DNA of 64,000 nt from positions 1 through 64,000 of the forward strand of contig NZ_JAMTCK010000023.1 in the NCBI RefSeq assembly GCF_024171785.1. The letters run 5' to 3'. This stretch comes from Goodfellowiella coeruleoviolacea (GTDB lineage: Bacteria; Actinomycetota; Actinomycetes; Mycobacteriales; Pseudonocardiaceae). This document shows positions 15,569 to 23,622 of this stretch, in pieces. Both the position numbers and the translations under genes were made by a program. The notes below the pieces were generated by a model. The model searched no databases. It worked only from the letters and a program-made list of their open reading frames with translations, and was not told where the DNA came from. Positions within the stretch are counted from its first letter, which is position 1. Every line of letters begins with the position of its first letter.

Positions 15569-16128
15569 TGTTCCGCCTGGGCTTCCGCCGCGCGCAGGGC
15601 GGCGCGCTCGCTCCGCGTGGGCCGCACCGGCCGGGGCCGGGCGTCGGCCTGGGGGAAGACCCACTTCTTGAAGGCCCACCAGCGGAACACCATGGCCAGC
15701 AGGGTGCCGAGGATCATGCCGCTGGCGAAGTCGGCGATCTCCTGGGTGAGCCGGGTGACCGCCGGCTCCTGCAGGTGGAACAGGTAGCGCGAAACCCACA
15801 GCGGCGCCGAGTTCAACGCCACGCCGATCCCGCTGATCAGGAAGAACAGTGCTGCCTCGTGGGCGCGTTCGCGGCCGCCCCTGGTGCGGAACGACCACTC
15901 GCGGTTCAGCACGTAGGACACGATCGTGGCGATGACCACGGAGATGGCCTGGGCGCTGACCGGCTTGTCGGTGAGGATGGTGAGCTTGAGCGCGTAGTTG
16001 ATCGCGACCGTGATCACGAAGCAGGTGCCGCCGACCACCGCGAAGCGCAGCAGCTCGCGGTGCTTGCGCAGGAGCACGCGAACTGGTTCCGGCACCCGGT
16101 TGTACACAGCGTGAAGTAGTCGCAGCAC
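15553..16128 (-). CDS. GtrA-family membrane protein, copy 2
   Basis: A 191-residue paralogue of the adjacent GtrA gene with the same four-helix layout (LLRFAVVGGTCFVITVAINY, AISVVIATIVSYVLNREWSF, ALFFLISGIGVALNS, MILGTLLAMVFRWWAFKKWVF) and near-identical central segment REWSFRTRGGRERAHEAALF. It starts at GTG 16126-16128, 6 nt after TAGACT. The first membrane helices and the charged tail (RSERAALRAAEAQAEQDRAA) differ from copy 1, so the two may have different partners. A role in lipid-linked sugar handling is inferred from the family. Confidence 0.86.
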   Translation of the reverse strand: MLRLLHAVYNRVPEPVRVLLRKHRELLRFAVVGGTCFVITVAINYALKLTILTDKPVSAQAISVVIATIVSYVLNREWSFRTRGGRERAHEAALFFLISGIGVALNSAPLWVSRYLFHLQEPAVTRLTQEIADFASGMILGTLLAMVFRWWAFKKWVFPQADARPRPVRPTRSERAALRAAEAQAEQDRAA

Positions 16129-16134
16129 CCGGGC

Positions 16135-16140
16135 AGTCTA
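16135..16140 (-). promoter_or_regulatory. -10 box of GtrA copy 2
   Basis: TAGACT on the minus strand ends 6 nt before the GTG start (leaderless layout). Confidence 0.5.
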
Positions 16141-16301
16141 CGGAGGTAGCCCGAATACGCTACGCATGACTCTGGCTACCGTCCGATTTTTCCGGTTCCG
16201 CGCACCCCGCCCCGGCCGGTCGTGTCCGGGCCGGCCGCCGTTCGGCGAACCACCGCCGGCCCCGATCATCGTGCCTGCTCAGGGCCGGTCGGCGGGATGG
16301 T

Positions 16302-18785
16302 TCAGCGGAAGGACACGGCCGGCACCACCCATCCGCCCGGGGGCGAGAACGGCGGCCACGATCCGATCGGCGGCACGCCCGGGGCGGGGCCCGGTGCCGG
16401 GTTCGGCTGGCCCGGGTTGGGGCCGGGCGCCGAGGACGGGCGCGCCTGCTCGGTTGTTGACCCAGCGTCAACGGGTGCGGGACCGCTCGGGGCTGGCGCC
16501 GGGTCGGTGTGGTCCTGGTCGGCGTCGGTGGAACCGGGCGTGCTCGGCCGCGACTGGCTGGGGCCGGGATCGGTCGAACTGGCCGGTGCCGGACTGGAGG
16601 GGGCCGGCGTCCATCCCGTCGGCGACGGGGTGGACTGGACCGGGTCGCCGTTGGCCGGCGCCGGCGTGGTCCCGTCCGTCGGCGTGGCCCGGGCGGCCGG
16701 CACCAGCTCCAACGGGACGGGCCGCGGCCGGCTGCCCGGGGTCACGTCGGCGGAGTCGCTCGCCTTGCCCAGGGTGGCGGTGACGTGGACGACGTCGCGC
16801 TGCTGCCAGCCGGTCAGCGCGCACAGGCTGATCCGGAAGCTGCGGCCGGCGGCCAGTGCCTGCCGCATGCTCAGCCGGGTGCCGGCCAGGCGCGCCGACG
16901 GGGAGAACAGCACGTTGGGCGCTGGCACCGACACGTTCAGCAGGACCTCACCCGAGGTGTCCCCGGTGTTGGTCACGGTCACGTCCACCTGCGACCACAC
17001 CGTCCAGTACGGCCACCACTTGGGCCAGCGCGGGCACTGGTTGCTCGGCACCCGCTCCGCGGTCAGCGACAGGTCGTCGACCGGCTGGGACACCTCGACC
17101 CGCACCTCGACGCGTGCCTGCACGGTGTTGCCCGCGCTGATCCGGCCACTGACCCGGCCGGACCGCGCGGTCTGGTCGGCCACCAGCGGGAAGACGAAGT
17201 CCACGGTCTCACCCGGGCGCAGCCCCGACGAGGTGGCGCAGGTCGCCGAGGCGCAGCGCAGCTCGGGCGTGGCGCGCGGCTCCGGGTCGGTGCCCGGGAT
17301 GCGCGGCAGCTCCGACCAGCCGGCGAACCGGTTGCGCTTCGGCTCCACCCGCACCCCGGCCGGCAGGTCGAGGGCGACGCTGACCGGGGCGGACGCGGCC
17401 GCACCGGTGTTGGTGACCGGGATGCGCAGCTCCGTGGCCGAACCACCCGCCGACAGCGCCATCGGCGTGGTGGGCGCCGCGGCGGCCAACGTGACCGCGC
17501 CCGGCTGCGGCTGCTGGTCCGGCCGACCGGGCGGGGACGCCGGTGGGGTGGCCCCGGGGGACTGGGTGCCGGGCGGCTGGATGCCGGGGGACTGGGTGCC
17601 GGGGGACTGGGTGCCGGGGGACTGGGACTGGTCGGGGCCGGACGGGACCTGTCCTGGCTGGCCCGACCGGCTCGGCAGGGGTGGCCGCACGGTCGCCCCC
17701 GGCGGCACCGACGGCAGTGGCTGCTGCTGGCCCGGCGGCGCGTTGGTCGGCTCCGGCGCGGCGGGCGCCGGTGGGGACGCGGCCTGCGGGTCGGTCTGCT
17801 CGTCCCCGGCGATCAGGCCCAGCACCAGCACCACCACCAGGGCCGCGGCCGAACCGAGCAGGGTCACCGCCTGCCTGGGCAGTCCACCGGCTGTTCGGTT
17901 GGCCCTGGCCGCTGTGCCGGCACCGACCAGGCCACTGCCACCCACCCCGGTCGCTGTGCCGGCGGCGGCGCCACCACCGGCCACGCCTGTGCCGCCGAGG
18001 TAGGCGATGGCGGTGGCGCCCAGCACCAGCGGAGCCACCACGACCCGCAGGTGGTCGTTGGTGTCCCGGACCTCGTCGGCCAGCCGCCGGCACCGGGGGC
18101 ACTCGTCCAGGTGCGCCTCGACCTGTGCGGTGTCCCGCCGCGACAGGCCACCGCGGGCCCACGCGCCGAGCCGGCCGACCGTGGCGCGGCACCGCTCCGT
18201 GGTGATCTCGGCCAGGTGCATCTGCAGGTAGGCCTGGCGCAGCCCCTCCCTGGCGCGGTAGGCCAGGGCGGCCACACCGTTGGGGGTCAGCCCGAACAGC
18301 GGCGCCACCTCGACCGGCGGCTCGTTCTCGACCTCGGTGTGCCACAGCACCGCCTGCCAGCGCTCGGGCAGCGTGGCAAAGGCCCGCGCGACCATGGACC
18401 GCTCCAACCCGGCCAGCGCGCTGTCCTGGAACGGGACGCTGATCGCCTCGGTGTCGGCCACCGTGCTGACGTCGTCGGTCAGTTCGACCCGGCGTTCCCG
18501 TTTGCTCCGGTCGTAGGCGGTGTGCCGCAGCGCGGTGAGCAGGTAGGCGCGGAAGGCCGCGTCCGGACCGCGGCCGGCCCGCAGCACGTCCAGGATCTTG
18601 GTGAACGCCTCGGAGACCAGGTCGTCGGCTTCCGTCGCCGACCCGGCCAGCTGCCTGGCCAGGTTGTATGCCGCCTTGACATGACGTTTGTAGAGCTGGG
18701 CATACGCCTTGGTCGACCCGCCGCGCACCAACCTGATGAGCTCGGCGTCGCTCGGCCCTGACGGGTCAGCGGATTCGGTCGACAC
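16302..18785 (-). CDS. Sigma-70-family (ECF-like) sigma factor fused to zinc-finger anti-sigma-like domain, membrane anchor and extracellular domain
   Basis: This 827-residue protein joins four modules. Sigma region 2 is about residues 12-90 (LYKRHVKAAYNLARQLAGS, EADDLVSEAFTKILDVL) and region 4 about 110-190 (LPERWQAVLWHTEVENEPPV, then LTPNGVAALAYRAREGLRQAY). A zinc-finger motif HLDECPRC (H-x3-C-x2-C, about residue 224) resembles anti-sigma ZAS domains. Hydrophobic stretches follow around 245-260 and 303-325 (LLGSAAALVVVLVLGLIAG). The last 500 residues are a Pro-rich linker, a beta-rich probably external domain with a few cysteines, and a Pro/Ser tail. A single chain may thus hold its own regulator at the membrane; release would need cleavage or a conformational change. 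GTG 18783-18785 has AAGGAGG 6 nt upstream. Fused sigma/anti-sigma proteins are known in actinobacteria, but this one's signal is unknown. Confidence 0.82.
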   Translation of the reverse strand: MSTESADPSGPSDAELIRLVRGGSTKAYAQLYKRHVKAAYNLARQLAGSATEADDLVSEAFTKILDVLRAGRGPDAAFRAYLLTALRHTAYDRSKRERRVELTDDVSTVADTEAISVPFQDSALAGLERSMVARAFATLPERWQAVLWHTEVENEPPVEVAPLFGLTPNGVAALAYRAREGLRQAYLQMHLAEITTERCRATVGRLGAWARGGLSRRDTAQVEAHLDECPRCRRLADEVRDTNDHLRVVVAPLVLGATAIAYLGGTGVAGGGAAAGTATGVGGSGLVGAGTAARANRTAGGLPRQAVTLLGSAAALVVVLVLGLIAGDEQTDPQAASPPAPAAPEPTNAPPGQQQPLPSVPPGATVRPPLPSRSGQPGQVPSGPDQSQSPGTQSPGTQSPGIQPPGTQSPGATPPASPPGRPDQQPQPGAVTLAAAAPTTPMALSAGGSATELRIPVTNTGAAASAPVSVALDLPAGVRVEPKRNRFAGWSELPRIPGTDPEPRATPELRCASATCATSSGLRPGETVDFVFPLVADQTARSGRVSGRISAGNTVQARVEVRVEVSQPVDDLSLTAERVPSNQCPRWPKWWPYWTVWSQVDVTVTNTGDTSGEVLLNVSVPAPNVLFSPSARLAGTRLSMRQALAAGRSFRISLCALTGWQQRDVVHVTATLGKASDSADVTPGSRPRPVPLELVPAARATPTDGTTPAPANGDPVQSTPSPTGWTPAPSSPAPASSTDPGPSQSRPSTPGSTDADQDHTDPAPAPSGPAPVDAGSTTEQARPSSAPGPNPGQPNPAPGPAPGVPPIGSWPPFSPPGGWVVPAVSFR

Positions 18786-18798
18786 CCACGTCCTCCTT

Positions 18799-18834
18799 GG
18801 CTGGTGAAATGGCTGGTGAAATGGCTGGTGAAGA
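18799..18834. repeat. 12-bp tandem repeat, three units
   Basis: GGCTGGTGAAAT occurs at 18799-18810 and 18811-18822, with a diverged third unit. It lies immediately upstream of the sigma-factor ribosome site, within its probable 5' leader. Confidence 0.75.
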
Positions 18835-19417
18835 GAAAACAGGGATGGGTGGTGACACTGGGCGTGCGCATCACCACGAAGGGTGTACGACCCCATGCTC
18901 GGCCAGTCTGGCCGTCGCCTTAGGGCAAGTCATCCGAAACCGCCCGACCGGGTGGCATGGAATCCCCGGCATGGCAGCGGCCTGGTCGCGCCGCGTGACC
19001 GGGAGGAGCCACCGCCCTGGCGCACCGAACCCGCCCCGGAACACCAGAGCCGCGACCGCGCTGGGCGGACGCGCAGTGGGCACACCCCGACCGAACGGCG
19101 CGCCACCGTCCGAACCCGGTGGCGCGACCAGCGCCGCCGCGCGCCGGACCCGGCCGGACCCCGCTCGATCCGGCCGCGCCGCGCAGCGTGCTGCTCCCCC
19201 GGCTCCAGCCCCACCGCAAGCCCAGACCGGAACGGCGGTTGTGGAACCGCCGCCGTTGCTGTCCAGCTGCCCAGGGTGACCGCGCCGGGGTGTCGCTGGC
19301 GCCGCCGCCGGGCGCTCACCAGGCCGCGACCAGCCCGCTCGACCACCTGGCCCACGCCATTGGACCGGCTGGTGAGTCGCCCGGCACAGTCCAGCGTGGG
19401 CCGGCGGGGCGGTGAAC

Positions 19418-19423
19418 TAGGCT
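19418..19423 (+). promoter_or_regulatory. Probable -10 box of purK
   Basis: TAGGCT precedes GTG 19470 by 46 nt. Unlike many genes here, purK has a leader with an AGGA ribosome site (19460-19463), 6 nt from the start. The hexamer is the one found in the dispersed repeat elements. Confidence 0.4.
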
Positions 19424-19469
19424 GACGTGCCGGTTGTTGCTGCTCCGAGACCGACAAGCAGGACTTTTG

Positions 19470-20657
19470 GTGAACTCACGAACCGGCTTCCCCACCGTCG
19501 GCATGGTCGGCGGCGGTCAACTCGCCCGCATGACCCACCAGGCGGTCATCCCGCTCGGCCAGTCCCTGCGCGTGCTGGCCACCTCCGAGAACGACCCGGC
19601 CGCGCTGGTGGCCAGGGACGTGGTGCTCGGCAGCCACACCGACCTGGCCGCGCTGCGCGCCTTCGCCCGCGACTGCGACGTCCTCACCTTCGACCACGAG
19701 CACGTGCCCAACGAGCACCTGCGCACCCTGGTCGCCGAGGGCGTCACCGTGCACCCTGGTCCGGACGCGCTGCTGCACGCGCAGGACAAGCTGGTGATGC
19801 GGCGCCGGCTGGCCGAACTCGGGCTGCCGGTCCCCCCGTTCGAGCCGGTGGCCGACGTGGGCGAGGTGCTCCGGTTCGGCGCGACCCACGGCTGGCCGTG
19901 CGTGGTCAAGGCGACCAGGGGCGGCTACGACGGCCGGGGCGTGTGGATGATCAACACCCCGGACAGCGCCCAGCGGGTCATCCCCGAACTGCTGGCCGCG
20001 GGCACCCCGCTGCTGGTCGAGCAGTGCGTGCCGATGCGGCGGGAGCTGGCCGCGCTGGTGGCGCGCTCGCCGTTCGGCCAGGGCGCCACCTGGCCGGTGG
20101 TGCAGACCGTGCAGGAGGACGGCATCTGCGTCGAGGTGCTGGCCCCGGCCCCGGACCTGTCGGCCGAACGGGCCCAGGCCGCCCAGGACCTGGCCCTGCG
20201 GGTGGCCGAGGAACTGGGTGTGGTCGGGCTGCTGGCGGTGGAGCTGTTCGAGACCGACGCGGGCGTGGTCGTCAACGAGCTGGCCATGCGACCGCACAAC
20301 TCCGGGCACTGGACCATCGAGGGCTCGCGGACCTCGCAGTTCGAGCAGCACGTGCGAGCCGTGCTGGACTACCCGCTCGGCGTGACCGACCTGGCCGCGC
20401 CCGCCGTGGTGATGGCCAACGTGCTGGGTGCGGCGGCCCCGCCGGCCATGGGCGTTGACGAGCGGCTGCACCACCTGTTCGCACGGTTCCCGGACGCCCG
20501 GGTGCACCTGTACGGCAAGGCGGAGCGGCCGGGCCGCAAGGTCGGGCACGTGACCGTGCTGGGGGAGCGGATGGACCAGGTGCGGACCAGGGCGCGGCTG
20601 GCCGCGCGGTGGTTGGCCGAGGGCGTGTGGCCGGACGGCTACGACATCCACGGCTGA
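19470..20657 (+). CDS. purK: 5-(carboxyamino)imidazole ribonucleotide synthase
   Basis: A 395-residue ATP-grasp enzyme that carboxylates aminoimidazole ribonucleotide with bicarbonate and ATP in purine synthesis. Visible features are the N-terminal nucleotide loop TVGMVGGGQLARM, ATP-grasp core segments (WPCVVKATRGGYDGRGVWMI, LLVEQCVPMRRELAALVAR), and the active-site region NELAMRPHNSGHWTIEGSRT. GTG 19470 is chosen for AGGA 6 nt upstream and because homologues begin just before the glycine-rich loop. purE follows 207 bp later; PurE uses the product directly. Confidence 0.95.
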   Translation: MNSRTGFPTVGMVGGGQLARMTHQAVIPLGQSLRVLATSENDPAALVARDVVLGSHTDLAALRAFARDCDVLTFDHEHVPNEHLRTLVAEGVTVHPGPDALLHAQDKLVMRRRLAELGLPVPPFEPVADVGEVLRFGATHGWPCVVKATRGGYDGRGVWMINTPDSAQRVIPELLAAGTPLLVEQCVPMRRELAALVARSPFGQGATWPVVQTVQEDGICVEVLAPAPDLSAERAQAAQDLALRVAEELGVVGLLAVELFETDAGVVVNELAMRPHNSGHWTIEGSRTSQFEQHVRAVLDYPLGVTDLAAPAVVMANVLGAAAPPAMGVDERLHHLFARFPDARVHLYGKAERPGRKVGHVTVLGERMDQVRTRARLAARWLAEGVWPDGYDIHG

Positions 20658-20864
20658 ACCGGCCGAACAGCTGGCCGAACAGCTGACCGGGTTGGGCGGC
20701 TGTCCGGTGTGGCGTGCGCGGCAGCCGGAACCGGCCGCGGCGAGCCCGGCGGCACCAGCCGCAGCAGGACTGACCAATTCGGCCCGACAGCGGGAGCACG
20801 GCGGGCCGGCGCACAACGGTGGCGCACCACGGTGGCGACACCACTACGAGAAGGGACGGAACGC

Positions 20865-21374
20865 GTGGTCGAGGAGCGCGAGGCGCGGCCGGCGGTCGGC
20901 GTGATCATGGGCAGCGACTCGGACTGGCCGGTGATGCGGGCCGCGGCCACGGCACTGGACGAGTTCGGGGTGGGCTACGAGGTCAGCGTGGTGTCGGCGC
21001 ACCGCACGCCGCAGCGCATGATCGACTACGCGCGCTCGGCCGAGGAGCGCGGCCTGCGGGTGATCATCGCGGGCGCGGGTGGCGCCGCCCACCTGCCCGG
21101 CATGGTGGCTTCGGCGACCGTGCTCCCGGTGATCGGGGTGCCGGTGCCGCTCAAGCACCTGGACGGGTTGGACTCGCTGCTGTCCATCGTGCAGATGCCG
21201 GCCGGTGTGCCCGTGGCCACGGTGTCCGTGGGCGGGGCGCGCAACGCCGGGCTGCTCGCCGTGCGCATGCTGGCCGTGGCTGACGCCGGGCTGCGGCGCC
21301 AGATGGCCGAGTTCCAGGCCAACCTGGAACAACTGGTGTTGGACAAGGACGCGGCACTCCAGGCCACGCTCTGA
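20865..21374 (+). CDS. purE: 5-(carboxyamino)imidazole ribonucleotide mutase
   Basis: A 169-residue class I PurE that moves the carboxylate of N5-CAIR to C4, the step after PurK. The signature [14 protein letters not shown] (about residue 10), [15 protein letters not shown] with the catalytic histidine, [15 protein letters not shown] and [20 protein letters not shown] are all present. GTG 20865 has a weak GGGACGGA site upstream. The stop codon lies inside the first unit of an 18-bp tandem repeat. purK-purE order matches M. tuberculosis; fadE25 follows after one inserted gene. Confidence 0.95.
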   Translation: MVEEREARPAVGVIMGSDSDWPVMRAAATALDEFGVGYEVSVVSAHRTPQRMIDYARSAEERGLRVIIAGAGGAAHLPGMVASATVLPVIGVPVPLKHLDGLDSLLSIVQMPAGVPVATVSVGGARNAGLLAVRMLAVADAGLRRQMAEFQANLEQLVLDKDAALQATL

Positions 21375-21492
21375 CCGCCGGCCACGTTCTGACCGCCGGC
21401 CACGCTCTGACCGGGAGACCACGCTCTGACTGGCAGTCACGCTCTGGCCGCCGGCCACGCTCTGGCCGGTAGGCCACGTTCTTGACCGGTCA
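21368..21492. repeat. 18-bp tandem repeat beginning at the purE stop, about seven units
   Basis: GCTCTGACCGCCGGCCAC and close variants repeat with an 18- to 21-bp period. The purE TGA (21372-21374) is inside unit one. Several units contain a small CCGGCC palindrome. Confidence 0.8.
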
Positions 21493-21638
21493 GGCCACGC
21501 CTCAGCTGGCCTGACCGGAGGCCTTAACCGGACCAACCGGACCCACCCCTACCGGCGACCATGCCCGCACCCGTGGGCGTTCGCCGTCCCGCACGCCCAG
21601 CCCCACGCGCACCGGGGCGTCAACAGGTAGCGCGAAAC

Positions 21639-21719
21639 CCTCACCGGCGCCGAGCCAGCCCCCACTCTCACCGGCGCCGAGCCAGCCCCCACTCTCACCG
21701 GCGCCGAGCCAGCCCCCAC
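21639..21719. repeat. 27-bp tandem repeat, three units
   Basis: Units at 21639-21665, 21666-21692 and 21693-21719 contain CTCACCGGCGCCGAGCCAGC followed by CCCCAC. On the minus strand they follow the GC-rich end of repeat copy C and look like a tandem amplification of it. Confidence 0.85.
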
Positions 21720-21880
21720 CCTCACCGGGGGGCGTCCCCTGGACCAGCCTATCCACGCGCACCGCGCTGGTGAAGGTCACGAGGTCGGGCTGTGGATAAC
21801 CGAGGTGGCTGTGGACAACTGGCCTCTCGAACGGGTGAACCGGACGAGGATCCGCGCCGCATGTGCTACGCCAGCCGCCG
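21720..21880 (-). repeat. Dispersed DnaA-box/TAGGCT element, copy C
   Basis: On the minus strand: TTGTCCACA (21810-21818), TTATCCACA (21791-21799, 19 bp apart start to start), 39 bp, then TAGGCT (21746-21751), followed by a GC-rich hairpin tract (CAGGGGACGCCCCCC). On the far side of the boxes GGGTGAAC comes 14 bp away and GTGCTAC 22 bp after that, exactly as in copy E. The whole 21375-22119 interval has no supported gene. Confidence 0.85.
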
Positions 21881-21998
21881 GAACACAGAACCCGCGGGAT
21901 CACAGCCCCGCGCGGTCTCAGCCCTGGAGGTCACAGCGCCGCGGGGCCGCAGACCTGCGCGGCCATGCAGCCATCGGGCCGCAGAACAGCCCGCCCGG

Positions 21999-22106
21999 CC
22001 GCCCAACTGACCCGGCCCGCCCAACTGACCCGGCCTGCCCAACTGACCCGGCCCGTCCAGCTGATCCGGTCCGTCCAGCTGACCCGGCCCGCCCAACTGA
22101 CCCGGT
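21999..22106. repeat. 18-bp tandem repeat, six units
   Basis: CCGCCCAACTGACCCGGC and variants, six uninterrupted 18-bp units, ending 14 bp before the stop codon of the serine hydrolase gene. Confidence 0.85.
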
Positions 22107-22119
22107 TCGCTGAGTTGGC

Positions 22120-23370
22120 TCAGCGGGCCGAGCAGAAGGCCACGTCCATGGTGTCCAGCAGGTGCTGGAACGACTGGTTGTCCGGTGAGGTGGTCACGTA
22201 CGCGGTGGCCTGTCGGCCGGTGTTGTCCGCGCCGCTCATGCTCACCACGCCCGGCAGGTTGCCGCCGTGGCCCCAGTACTCGCCTCCGCAGCTGAGCGGC
22301 ATCCGCAGCAGGCCGAGCCCGTAGGAGGTGCCGGCCGGGAACCGGGGCTCGGCCGCGTTCACCGTGGTCCGCATCTCGGCCAGGCTGTCCGGTGACAACA
22401 GCTGGCCGGAGGACAGCGCCTGGTAGAACCGGTTGAGGTCGCCCGGCGTTGACACCAGCGAACCCGCCGAGTTGAGCGGCGCCACGGTCATCTCGGTCAG
22501 GTCGGCCCTGGCCGGGGTGGCGCCGTCGGTGCCAGGACCGGCCGCTGCCCCGGCGTAGTTGTGCGCGTGCGGGCCCCGGATGCCGAGTTCGTCGTCGGCC
22601 GGCCAGTAGGTGTCGGCCAGGCCCAGCGGCGCGATGATCCGCTCGGTCAGCACGGTGCGGATGTCCTCACCGGTGACCGCCTGCACCAGCATGCCGGCCA
22701 GCACGTAGTTGGTGTTGACGTAGGCCCAGCCGGTGCCGGGCGCGAACAGCGGCGGCTGGGCCAGGGCCAGGCTCACCAGGTGCGCCGGCGAGTAGTCCAT
22801 GTCGACCGGCTCCCACCAGCGGGCCGGCGCGTTCATCCGGTCCAACTGGTCCACGTACTCGGGCAGGCCGCTGGTGTGCTGCAGGATCTGGCGGACGGTG
22901 ATGGTGTTCCCGTCGATGGCCGCGCCCGCGCCGGTGCCGTGCACCACGCCGGGGAGGTAGCGCTCGATCGGCGCGTCCAGGCCGATCTTGCCCTCGTCGA
23001 CCAGCTGGAGAACGGCCACGGCCGTGAACGCCTTGCTGTTGCTCGCGATCCGGAACCGGGCGTTGCCGTCCACCATGGGGCGGCCCGAACCCAGTTCGGC
23101 GGTGCCGGAACTCAGCGTCACGGTGCTGCCCTGGCCGTCCCTGACCTGGATGACCGCGCCGGGCAGGTGGTCGTTGTCGGTCAGCTTGTCCAGGGCGGCG
23201 CGGAGCGCCCACCGGTTGGTGACCGCTGGCCGGTCGTCATCGCCACCGCTGTCGGCCAGCGGAACTGCGGTCAGCAGGCCGCGCGTGCCCAGGACAACGG
23301 CCACGCTGGTCGTGACTCCCACGACAACGGCGAGCAGCAGCCGCAATGACCTGGACCTCGTGACGCGCAT
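22120..23370 (-). CDS. Secreted or membrane-anchored serine hydrolase (beta-lactamase / D,D-peptidase family)
   Basis: A 416-residue protein with an N-terminal signal or anchor (residues 8-32, LRLLLAVVVGVTTSVAVVLG), so it acts outside the membrane. The penicillin-recognising triad is present: SNSK (Ser-x-x-Lys, about residue 110), Tyr-x-Asn in YVNTNY (about 218) and HGG (about 369). Such class C-like proteins include D-alanyl-D-alanine carboxypeptidases, esterases and beta-lactamases; activity cannot be told from motifs. ATG 23368-23370 with GGGGA upstream begins the signal sequence properly; a longer frame upstream adds non-signal residues. It separates purE and fadE25, adjacent in M. tuberculosis, so it looks like an insertion. 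Confidence 0.85.
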   Translation of the reverse strand: MRVTRSRSLRLLLAVVVGVTTSVAVVLGTRGLLTAVPLADSGGDDDRPAVTNRWALRAALDKLTDNDHLPGAVIQVRDGQGSTVTLSSGTAELGSGRPMVDGNARFRIASNSKAFTAVAVLQLVDEGKIGLDAPIERYLPGVVHGTGAGAAIDGNTITVRQILQHTSGLPEYVDQLDRMNAPARWWEPVDMDYSPAHLVSLALAQPPLFAPGTGWAYVNTNYVLAGMLVQAVTGEDIRTVLTERIIAPLGLADTYWPADDELGIRGPHAHNYAGAAAGPGTDGATPARADLTEMTVAPLNSAGSLVSTPGDLNRFYQALSSGQLLSPDSLAEMRTTVNAAEPRFPAGTSYGLGLLRMPLSCGGEYWGHGGNLPGVVSMSGADNTGRQATAYVTTSPDNQSFQHLLDTMDVAFCSAR

Positions 23371-23622
23371 GACATCCCCACCGGCTAACGGACCATGGGT
23401 GGCAATAGTGGCAGGTGATGACCTTGCCAGTCTCGCTTTTGGCTGACATCGACACCCCCCGGCAGACGTTCGCGCGCCCGTTCGCGTGACCTGTCCGGCA
23501 CGACCGCCCGACCCGTCCGCCGGGGTCACCCGCTTCGCACTCAGGTCGCGGACCTATGTTGGTGAACGGGGGCTAACATCGCTGGCAGCTAGTGCTACCG
23601 GTGGGTAACAAGGAGGCGCGCG

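Larger units (their letters stand above)
18786..19469. other. Gene-free interval upstream of purK
   Basis: Besides the sigma-factor ribosome site, a 12-bp repeat near 18799-18834 (GGCTGGTGAAAT, three units) and the purK promoter near its end, I see no coding frame with a supported start, no RNA gene and no dyad worth naming. Open frames here alternate between strands without motifs. Confidence 0.5.

Noticed and set aside
18786..19469. Extra small genes in the gap before purK
   Set aside because: Several frames are open on both strands, but none has a ribosome site, a leaderless box at its start or any recognisable motif.
21502..21903. Possible small gene reading through repeat copy C (VDRLVQGTPPGEGGGWLG)
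   Set aside because: Similar peptides can be read in copies B and D, but single-base insertions and deletions in copy E change the frame, so the conserved unit is DNA or RNA, not protein.
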